NCBI RefSeq assembly: GCF_963422355.1
Contig: NC_085089.1
Location: 3,246,526-3,310,525 of the forward strand
Origin: Corticium candelabrum
Lineage: Eukaryota > Porifera > Homoscleromorpha > Homosclerophorida > Plakinidae
Direction of reading: 5' to 3'
Length of the DNA stretch: 64,000 nt
In this document: piece by piece, positions 55,472-64,000 of the stretch
Layout of the letters: every line of letters begins with the position of its first letter
Numbering within the stretch: the stretch's first letter is position 1
Notes under the pieces: model-generated
The model's database searches: none
Told to the model about the DNA's origin: nothing
Seen by the model: only the letters and a program-made list of their open reading frames with translations
Made by a program: the position numbers and the translations under genes

Positions 55472-57450
55472 GATTTAGACAAGTTTGAAATCATGCTTGC
55501 CAGTTGGTAATCATAGCCTAACACAATTGCGACTGTTTAGCATCAGCTTTATTACAGTTCTGCATCTGGTGGTTGTAGAGGGCAACCATGCAAACATGAT
55601 GCAGCAAAAAAGTATATTTGTTATTGGTAGCACTTCAACGGGATACAGTACTGGAGACGCAGTTGGAACAGAGCATTCAGGGCAGTAATCCACCTCAAGA
55701 ATTTTTTAGCAATTGGCTTTATAATAATAATAATATAATAATATTTATTTCTATTGCATCACACACAGTAATGCATTTAGGCGATGACTTGGGCAATGTA
55801 AGCAGCTAGACGTTTGCCTGCTGACATCAACATTACTATTGACTAAGTCAATGTAATCAAAATGAATGTGTTCACATACAAACCACCAGGCACTCAATCT
55901 GTTTAGATTGTTTACCTTTGATGTATTGATGCAGCGATTAATTAATATAGGTTATGTCAATAGGTATTATTTGAATCTTAGAATTTCTTCAGGAGCAAGA
56001 AAATGTTACTACAGGCATCTGACCATTTTTCAGACTTCTTGATCAGAAATCAGTCAATTCAATCGTGTAACTAACTCATAGCCATTTATAATTTCCCAAT
56101 ATCAGACAATCTCTTATCTTAATTAATTTAATATGTGGCTGTTGTCCATTTGTCTGTCAGTTCACCCTTTTGTTTGTATGTATGTATGTTGGTCCATCCA
56201 TTTGTTCTCTGTCTCATCATTTGTTTATTTGTAAGTCCGCTGATTTGTCTGCCTTTTGTCTGTTTGTTTATCTGTCTGTCTGTTTGCAAATGATATAGTG
56301 AAATTACTTGTCGTGCAACTGTGTTTTGCAGGTTTAAGCCTGCAAGTCAGACAAAGTCTGCCTACAAGGTGCAAGTTTGATTTTATGCTTCACTAATTAA
56401 TTGCTACTTCATTGTGAGAAAGTGATGGACTTTGATGACGGCCAGAAGTAAAAGTTCAAAACTTTTTCAACAGACAATTAAATGATATTTACTACACATT
56501 TTATCTGAACAGTACACGTATAGTTCATGACTCAAATAATGTGACTTGTATTACAATGCTAGCTATAGACAGATTAATCAATGATCAACATACATTCTCT
56601 GTTAGTACTGACAACAAGCCGCTGCATGTGTTCAATCAGGGATGCAATCACTATGGCAATGGTGCCATTTCTGCATGGCACTGGAAGATTGAGAAGTATA
56701 GGTAGACTACAGGCCTGGGTAGACTACGTATATATACGTGCATGTGAACTTGTGAGTCAATTTTGTAACACAAAGTCACTTAAATTTATGCCACCAAACT
56801 AGCTGTTAATAATTATTAATTTGCAGTAAACTATAGCTTACACAACAGTTTTTTTTGAACACACAATAACCAATTCTTACTTTGGCCACTGATAGTGATA
56901 CCTCTCCAATGGCCCCAACCTGTTACATCACGACAATGACTCGTATACTACACAATATTGTATGATGACACTAGTTAAATGAAAGCATGGGGGCATGTAA
57001 ATGTTTCGGTGTGCACTTCTTACACCCAGAAGTCCTTCTTGTCTTTAAAATTATATCAAATTACATCACATGCACTTGTGCCATGCTATATCTTGAGGCC
57101 TTCTGAAGTAGGGATCTAACACAAGTGTTAATTGCAGACATAAAATACTATCTGTTGCTCAGCTGACTGCTTGTATTGAAAGTCACATTGATAAAAGGTT
57201 TAATAGTGCAGGCATTACTCCATAAGGAGCGATCTCTGGCTATCTTAGACAAGTTCTTTTCATGCAATGTGGAAGCGTTTAATTCATGTCCGACTTAACC
57301 AGCCACTAACAGCTTAGTTGGTTTCTGGATACTCATTGTCAGTCCTCATTCTTCTGTCACCTTATCAAGAGTATGAGCTGCCTCTTCTATGCCTGCATGC
57401 TCTTGTCGTGATTACTACAGCAGCAGCATCTGCAAACAAACGTTCAGCGG
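55457..57450. other. No recognised gene or element
   Basis: Short ORFs show no family signature. TGTC-like short runs occur near 56270. No structured repeat was found by eye. Confidence 0.5.
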
Positions 57451-57451
57451 C

Positions 57452-57503
<52 letters not shown>
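57451..57503. repeat. (CA)n microsatellite
   Basis: About 26 CA units. Confidence 0.95.
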
Positions 57504-57506
<3 letters not shown>

Positions 57507-57831
57507 GCACCGAGGCATGACAATATCATAGGTATGCTTTGCTACTGAGAAAATGCAAGTGCAGTCTGTGGGCTACCTTAATTTGTATTTGACCAAGATC
57601 AAACGTGTTCATCTGTCAAGCGATCTCTAGCTTACAATTGAGCGTTACAGGTAGTTTGCTTCAATAAATATTAATTAGTTGATGATCAAGAATAATAGGC
57701 TGGAACACGACAGGCATAAATAAAGAGCAATTGCATATACCTATATAGATGCTATTTTTCCACCGAAAGTATACATCTATCTATGACGGAAAGAAGGGGC
57801 TGCTACCTGATGAATGATGTCTGTGACTCGC

Positions 57832-57833
<2 letters not shown>

Positions 57834-57887
<54 letters not shown>

Positions 57888-57892
57888 CGTGC
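57834..57892. repeat. (TG)n microsatellite
   Basis: About 25 TG units followed by GCGTGCGTGCGTG. Confidence 0.95.
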
Positions 57893-57945
57893 GTGGCGTT
57901 TGTGTGTTTGCGAGTTATACAGCTTTAGAAACTGCTCAATACATT

Positions 57946-58320
57946 GAAGCAGTTGCTGTTTGAAGAGCTCAAACAAGGAAAGCGATGTACGTCAAGGAAG
58001 CTAGACCACGGTACTGCTATGATTCAAAAGATTTGCTGAAAGACAACCTCAAACGCTGTTCGATCAATCGATCCTGCAGGATAACTTTGAGCATTTCACT
58101 GAAGACAGAAGGCTAGGGCGTAAAATTTACCATCAATCGCTGGCATGATTTGAGTGATCAATTAATTTAGAGATATTTAGTGTTATTCAAACAAAACGAC
58201 AGAAGTGTATAATCATGATGTACCTACCATTAGAACTCTTCCAACTTTGGGTCTAACTTGTCCTACGTGTCTTTCAAAAGCTGGATTACTATCACATCAA
58301 AGAAGCAACTGATAAAGAGA
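57946..58320 (+). mobile_element. LINE 3' fragment, copy 2
   Basis: Homologous to 54405-54745: the block from AAGCAGTTGCTGTTTG to AAAGCTGGATTACTATCAC is shared with small indels. It includes the 3' non-coding part with GAACTCTTCCAACTTTGGGT. It runs directly into a (TGTC)n tract. Confidence 0.75.
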
Positions 58321-58360
58321 GCTGTCTGTCTGTCTGACTGTTTGTCCGTCTGTCTACCTC

Positions 58361-58404
<44 letters not shown>

Positions 58405-58442
58405 AAAATAAATTATACCTATCTGTCTGTCTGTTTGTCTGT
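58321..58442. repeat. (TGTC)n microsatellite, interrupted
   Basis: CTGT/TGTC repeats at the 3' end of LINE copy 2, interrupted once by AAAATAAATTATACC. Confidence 0.9.
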
Positions 58443-58833
58443 CTACTATCAGTGTTTGTGAACTACTAGTAAACTAAACTCAAAACAACACTTGAAGGAA
58501 CTAATAACTCTAAAAACTCTAAAAGCAGTTGTTTACTACATGCAAAGCCCTCATGCAGTGTCAGCTAGTGGCTAAAGTATTGAGTGGCATAAAAGTCACT
58601 AGATATATTTTTCATATTTCAATTAGGATACAATAGCAAATGGCTAACTACGTTTGTCCTATCACAATAAAAGCAAGAGAAAACAACTAACAACTAACTA
58701 CAATATATATTTAACTACTAATTTTGGTTAAATAGGGATCATGTGATTCCTTCTCTATAGAACATTTACGAGTCTGGGCACTTGGCCTGTCCCGACAAGG
58801 CATTACTGATTTTCTTCAGAAGTAAATTGGCCG

Positions 58834-59480
58834 TCTGTCTGTCTTCATTTATTTCAATACATTTTAAGCACAATTACAACACTAAATATACACTAATCCT
58901 TGTGTCTGTCTCAAACCTAAAAGGCTAAAACCACCTATTCCATTTACATCAAACGCAGAATCTTAATTAACTACCATAAACTACATCTAAACTGTATGTA
59001 ATTAACTAACTAGTGCACGCTACATTGTACATCCAAATGTTCACCCATGACCCCATCTCCCGACCTCCTAGCTGTTGCCCTCTTCAATTTTCCTAGTATC
59101 ACTCCAGCATTAGCTTACTGCACAATTACAGCTATACGTTTCCTCCAGTAGCAGACAAACTCAGAATGATTTTTCTTTTCTTTACAGTCCCTTGCTCTGG
59201 ACGCAAGAGTGTATTCAAATACCTTTCTGCTTCTTGCCCCCATCTCCCAAAATGTTCAAAGACTAACGGGACGAGTGTTGGGCTAGTAGTACCTCCACCG
59301 GACAGGGCTAGCTTAGCATATTTCTTCATCTTTCGCTCCTCCCTTAAGCTTGCTGAAGCCGCGAATTCATTTTCTTCTGCCGATTTTGATGAGACTTCAG
59401 AGCTCCACAGACGAGCAAAGGCAACGTCTTAAGTCAACGTTTCATCCCCCATCAGTGCAAACACCACGATATTGGGTCTG
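58834..59480 (-). mobile_element. Retroelement 3' end, copy a, with (GACA)n tail
   Basis: On the minus strand a degraded coding tail reads SLREERKMKKYAKLALSGGG then LVPLVFEHFGRWGQEAERYL. It is followed by about 290 bp of 3' non-coding sequence ending TTGAAATAAATGAAGACAGA, that is, a poly(A) signal and then GACA repeats. The 5' part is missing. It is paralogous to 60152-60818. Confidence 0.65.
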
Positions 59481-59517
59481 CAATATCATTGTTTGTATAT
59501 CTGTCTCTTGGTTCTTT

Positions 59518-59990
59518 TCTGTGGTCTGTCTGTTTGTCTGTCACATATCTCTTCAAACATTGAACTATATTCTACACCATCTAACCAAAGCAACTAAATA
59601 CTACAGTCTGTCTGTCTGGCTGTCAATTTCATTTATTGAAACACAAACTCTACACTACACGCGCATTTCAAACACTAAATGCAAACAAGCTACTGAGTTC
59701 AGCTTTAGTCTAATGCAAGCTACTGTTTGATAGGCTCTATCGTATATGTTCTCATCTACTTCTCCAGGAAAACACGATATATCAATTCAGCTTGTGGAGG
59801 TTGACTTTACCGTTACATAGTTGTAACATTATTGAGAATTTTTCCTCCACAAACCTCTAAAGTCAGCTTCAATTGTATAGCCTTCAATGTATTTAGATCT
59901 TCTGGCTAGTTTGTCTAAATATTGGTACCTTCTGATCCAAAATGTTCAAATACCAGAGGAGTGAACTTGAGACTTGATGTATTGCCGGCA
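59518..59990 (-). mobile_element. Stacked retroelement 3' ends, copies b and c
   Basis: Two more minus-strand 3' termini: one at about 59525 (ending before TGTCTGTTTGTCTGTC) and one at about 59606. The latter's last bases on the minus strand are TTTCAATAAATGAAATTGAC then AGCCAGACAGAC. 59606-59990 is about 85% similar by eye to 60152-60535. Confidence 0.65.
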
Positions 59991-59995
59991 AGTTG

Positions 59996-59997
<2 letters not shown>

Positions 59998-60028
<31 letters not shown>
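59998..60028. repeat. (TCTG)n microsatellite
   Basis: Eight TCTG units, marking another retroelement 3' border (copy d; minus-strand end AAATATATGAAAATTTGACA). Confidence 0.9.
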
Positions 60029-60151
60029 AAATTTTCATATATTTTTATACATCAAAGCTAATACAGGTGAAACTAAAGTAACAGCTAATGAACAACAAGT
60101 GTCACAACTACAATTACAATTACACAAATAACAATTAGCATTAAAAAGCTC

Positions 60152-60818
60152 TGTCTGTCTGTCAATTTCATTCATTGAAACACAAACTCTACGTTACATT
60201 TCTAACACTAAATACAAGCAATCTACTGAGTTTAGCTTTAGTTTAATGCAAACTACTTTGATAGTCTCTATGGTGTATGTTCTCATCTACTTCTCCAGGG
60301 AAGACACGTGTCAGCTTGTGGAGGATGACTTTAGCTTACGTTACATCGTTGTAATATTATTGAGAATTTTTCCTCCAAAAACCTCTAGAGTCAGCTTCAT
60401 TTGTATAGCCTTCAATGTCTCTTGATCTGCTGACTAGTTTGTTTAAATAGTTGGTAGCTTTTGATCCCCAAGTTCCAAAATGTTTAAATACCAGAGGAGT
60501 GAAATTGAGGCTTGTTGTATTGCCAGCAAATTGTTGTTTTTCGTATTTGATCATCTTCTTTTCCTCCCTTCTTGCTGCAGCAAAACCTTCCTCTAAAGCT
60601 GCCTGCTTTAAACTGTCTTGGCTGAAAGGATGAGCCATAGCTACATCAAGGTCATAGCTACACCCACAGTCATACACAACTATGTCTGGTCTATTCTCAT
60701 TTCCAGAGTAACGATGTCGAGGTTCTTTTTCGTGAGGAATCTTTAATTCATGTAGACAAGTGCTCCATGCATTTACAATTTCATCGTGTGACACACAGGC
60801 CCACCTCCATGTTTGCAT
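60152..60818 (-). mobile_element. Retroelement 3' end, copy e, with a 153-codon open C-terminal region
   Basis: The minus-strand ORF 60818-60357 contains RPDIVVYDCGCSYDLDVAMA, a (R/K)PD-x(13)-D spacing like the restriction-enzyme-like endonuclease of some non-LTR elements. It continues with LNFTPLVFKHFGTWGSKATN. About 190 bp of 3' non-coding sequence follows, with CAATGAATGAAATTGACAGA and then GACA repeats. This is the best-preserved coding copy in the window, but its reverse transcriptase is absent. Confidence 0.65.
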
Positions 60819-61002
60819 GTAAGATGATATTCATCTGCCAACTTGCCACATTCACACTGGATGTTCCAGTTGACAAAAAGTGCAGGTATGTCCAATCTCA
60901 GAGATGCTGCCAAACAAAATTCGTCGAGTTTCAGTGCAAGAATCTCTTCAGTAGGAATGGCTTAATTAATTCCAGCCATGACCCAGCTCCCTTTCCTCCG
61001 TC

Positions 61003-61141
<139 letters not shown>

Positions 61142-61562
61142 GTATATTTGTATGTAAGAGAAGATCTCCAAGAAAGGCGAGTCGCAGCGTCCCGAATTTT
61201 TGCTCGCGCACACTGAATCCATGCAACTCGACAGTAAGATTGTCGTCGTCTCGGACTTCTCTCGGGAAGACGCGATTTCCTGCCGATCCAACCCGCACCT
61301 CCTCACGCGCTCGAATTTCTCTGAAACGGCGCATCGGATCTCCACCGAATTTAAACTGCTCGTTCCTGACCTCGCACGGTACGCACGAAGCGTGTCGCCT
61401 ATTTGTCAGAGACGTCGAAAAATGGCAAGATATTTTTAGTATATCCGGGTCTTGGTCGCCCGTGTACGCGCGTCGAAGAGCTGCAGGTATGTCTTCGAAG
61501 TGACGACGTCCAATGGCTTTAGAGTACGTGTACGGTGGCCGAAAAGTACGTACTGATATCAA
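61142..61562 (-). other. Open, GC-rich unrecognised coding-like segment
   Basis: A minus-strand frame of about 140 codons stays open upstream of the TGTC array. It contains CEVRNEQFKFGGDPMRRFRE and VFPREVRDDDNLTVELHGFS. A diverged copy with stops lies at 5660-5910, in which the central frame is partly kept. I do not recognise the family. The repeat nature and the fusion to a microsatellite suggest a mobile or duplicated gene fragment. Confidence 0.4.
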
Positions 61563-61702
61563 TGAAAATTAATAGAAATTGCGATGAGTTACCATGATCA
61601 CTCACATGAGTACCTGAGTGTTTGGAGAACAAAGAGTGAGATAATTTAAGACGGAAAACTCGCTGCTAATTTCTCGAAATGGGACCCTTGGTCATAACAT
61701 TT

Positions 61703-62041
61703 GTACAGGGACTATTTGGTCGCCTGGACTATTTGGTCGCGGGCAATTATCTCGCTCCTATTTGGTTCCCGAAACCGTTTAACTAGGGCTTATTTGGTTT
61801 CGACCACCTGCAGGGACTATTTGGTCGCGTGGACTATTTGGTTTCGCATTTATTGCGCCTCGAATCGGCACTCTCCAACTCTTACAGCTGTACGAGACGG
61901 ACGCGAACGACGTGACGATGGCCATGATAATTTTCACGCGTCTCCCAGACGTCTCGATGAGCCGAAATCGAGTGCGACCTGCTTCTTCTTCGTTTGTATT
62001 TGGCTTCATATGAATACCCAAGTCATCACGACATTGGCGAT
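61703..62041. repeat. Direct repeat L, ~340 bp, CTATTTGGT-rich
   Basis: Starts GTACAGGGACTATTTGGT and ends near TCATCACGACATTGGCGATC. It is over 95% identical by eye to 63661-64000. Its first 150 bp carry seven TATTTGGT cores, most followed by CGC or TTC. A minus-strand frame of about 77 codons is open in both copies. Confidence 0.85.
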
Positions 62042-62668
62042 CGCAATTTTGCGTGTCTGACGTTTCGTTTTGAGGCAAATCTCGGCTCGTCTGGTAGCGG
62101 GCGTGTCTAAAGTAGGCGGAGTAAGAATGTCTTGTAGGTTACAAGGTAAACAAACATCTGTGTGTTGTTGCACTAGCGAGGACGACTACAGTTGTAGATA
62201 TAACACAACTTTTGCAAAGTGGAAAGTCGCTTGACAGCGGACTAGAACGTTTGTATATTACACTAAATTCGCTAGAGTACAATATTCGTCTAGCCTCGGA
62301 ACTTCAGTTACTAGTAGTTAGACTATTCCCTCGCACTCTAGAAAACTACATTATACTCTGCAACGCCAAGTTTGGTTGGATGCGTATACTTTCAGGAACG
62401 CTTCTCTCAGGATACTGATAACGCCATAAAGTGAGAAACATGAGAAGTGGTACAAAGTTTCAATGGAATATTATCACCGATCTATCTAGAATTCAAAGCA
62501 AAAACCTAATTATTACAACTAAGAAACAATCTTGAATACACTACCAAGGCACACAAAGAACAACCAAACAACAGAGATAGACAAAGAGACCGAGGAGCAG
62601 CCAAAACTTAAGCATTGGTTCAGAAATAATATTGGACAACAATAGCACGGTACACAAAAACAAGCAAA
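62042..62668. other. No recognised gene between repeats
   Basis: The 68-codon plus ORF at 62212 has no recognisable motif. Nothing else is evident. Confidence 0.4.
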
Positions 62669-62684
62669 CGACAGACAGACAGAC

Positions 62685-62745
<61 letters not shown>

Positions 62746-62765
62746 GGCAGGCAGACAGACAGACA
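62669..62765. repeat. (ACAG)n microsatellite
   Basis: About 24 units with GCAGGCAG interruptions. Confidence 0.95.
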
Positions 62766-62862
62766 AAGTGTTTGTTGTTGATTTAGAGGAACTTTACTTA
62801 GAGACTACCTTTCAAGCTCTTGATAGAAATTTCTTTGGATTTGAAAAATATATGTATTTGAC

Positions 62863-62901
62863 AGACAGACAGACAGACAGACAGACAGATAGGCAGACAG
62901 A
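62863..62901. repeat. (ACAG)n microsatellite at a plus-strand retroelement-like 3' end
   Basis: The upstream sequence GAAAAATATATGTATTTGAC closely resembles the minus-strand end at 60029 (AAATATATGAAAATTTGACA), here in the opposite orientation. Confidence 0.7.
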
Positions 62902-63660
62902 TTATTTATTCTTCAATACAAACTATTATATGATCTAGTCGCAAGACGGTAACAAAGCTAGAATTTCTAAATCAATTAACGTAATAAGCTTAATTAATGT
63001 TTCAGTCGTATAAGAAGTCCTCTACTTTACATTGTTGATGAGTCAATTTAACTTAGACACTTTCCACTGATCACTCTTGCATTGCATCTCTGTATACACT
63101 CATATCTGCTTGCATGCGCATAGCTGCATGCTGATTAGTATAGTTGTTGTCTTCATTTTCTTGCCTGCATATCCTGGTTCTACTGCAGGACATTTTGCTG
63201 TGTCACCATTCAAAGAAAAGATAGACAGACGGACAGACTAAATGGCGGACAGACTAAATGGCAGAAAGACACAAAAGATGCATGTATACAAGAAAACAAG
63301 ATTTTCACTAGGCTCCACTAATTAACTAACCTACAAAACGTATTGTTTGATAGTGGACAACAACGCAAACAAACAACCATCAATACTCATCTGAGAGACC
63401 AAGTGCAAATAAGTGATTTTATATCAGATACATTTAATTAGTTATTTCTCGAACTACATATATTCACTTATTTTCTCTTCTGTTCTGAACGTCATCGCCG
63501 ATCTTTGGTCCTGCGCAACCAATTTCAGAGACGTAGATCGTCTTCCTTGCGTAGACAGTACGCACACGTCGCTGTGCACCTAAGTATCAATCAATCGATG
63601 CCATGCAGGATCGATGCATAAATCTGCAGCTAGCCGCAGCATTCTACGCACTAAAACATT
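62902..63660. other. No recognised gene between repeats
   Basis: AT-rich non-coding sequence with a short ACAG-like run near 63225. Confidence 0.45.
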
Positions 63661-64000
63661 GTACAGGGACTATTTGGTTCCGTGGACTATTTGGTCGCGG
63701 GCAATTATCTCGCTCCTATTTGGTTCCCGAAACCGTTTAACTAGGGCTTATTTGGTTTCGGCCACCTGCAGGGACTATTTGGTCGCGTGGATTATTTGGT
63801 TTCGCATTTATTGCGCCTCGAATCGGCACTCTCCAACTCTTACAGCTGTACGAGACGGACGCGAACGACGTGACGATGGCCATGATAATTTTCACGCCTC
63901 TCCCAGACGTCTCGATGAGCCGAAATCGAGTGCGACCTGCTTCTTCTTCGTTTGTATTTGGCTTCATGTGAATACCGAAGTCATCACGACATTGTCGATC
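63661..64000. repeat. Direct repeat R, ~340 bp, CTATTTGGT-rich, cut by the window end
   Basis: Second copy of 61703-62041 in the same orientation, 1,958 bp downstream. It shows only a handful of differences (for example GTTCC for GTCGC near the start) and still matches at base 64000. Confidence 0.85.

Noticed and set aside
58258..58461. Ser-Val-Cys-Leu repeat ORF, and the regular repeats as a CRISPR array
   Set aside because: These are uninterrupted tetranucleotide runs without unique spacers, in a eukaryotic genome.

Overview
This is a stretch of an animal nuclear genome. It holds intron-rich genes with GT-AG introns, many DNA-transposon and LINE remnants, and abundant microsatellites. There are no bacterial-style operons. 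The gene set (an EML5/6-type microtubule protein, a CatSper auxiliary subunit, the golgin TRIP11/GMAP-210 and a vasohibin) fits a metazoan with flagellated sperm. Many introns are only 50-70 nt and TGTC/ACAG microsatellites are very common, which suggests an invertebrate, possibly an early-branching one such as a sponge. The species cannot be fixed from the sequence alone.

Layout. (1) 1-6728 has no recognised exon. It is packed with short inverted-repeat DNA elements and is probably part of a large intron. (2) 6729-25939 (+) is the 3' four-fifths of an EML5/EML6-like gene: 28 exons form one continuous frame of about 1,614 codons plus stop. The missing first ~340 residues should lie upstream of the window. 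Its large introns hold a pogo-like element with a CENP-B-type HTH ORF, an OTU-protease fragment and several MITEs. (3) 25940-27382 is intergenic. (4) 27383-32218 (+) is a complete 20-exon CATSPERG-like gene (about 1,031 aa). (5) 33563-40610 (-) is a complete 16-exon TRIP11/GMAP-210-like gene (about 1,266 aa), convergent with CATSPERG. (6) 40738-48455 (+) is a 10-exon vasohibin gene (about 285 aa), head-to-head with TRIP11 across only 127 bp. Its introns contain a collapsed Ty3/gypsy element, retroelement fragments and a SINE-like repeat. (7) 48456-64000 has no recognised host gene. It holds a decayed LINE split by a DNA element, several more LINE and retroelement C-terminal fragments, long TA/TG/TGTC tracts, a chain of retroelement 3' ends carrying (GACA)n tails, and a 340-bp GC-richer direct repeat.

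Function. All four host genes concern microtubules, the Golgi/ciliary system or the sperm flagellum. EML proteins bind microtubules. Vasohibin removes the C-terminal tyrosine of alpha-tubulin. TRIP11 is a cis-Golgi tether linked to ciliary trafficking. CATSPERG is part of the flagellar calcium channel. Human TRIP11, VASH1 and EML5 all lie on the long arm of chromosome 14, so the order here may reflect old linkage. The three main gene models were assembled by hand and are frame-consistent from exon to exon, but they rest on reading, not on transcript data.
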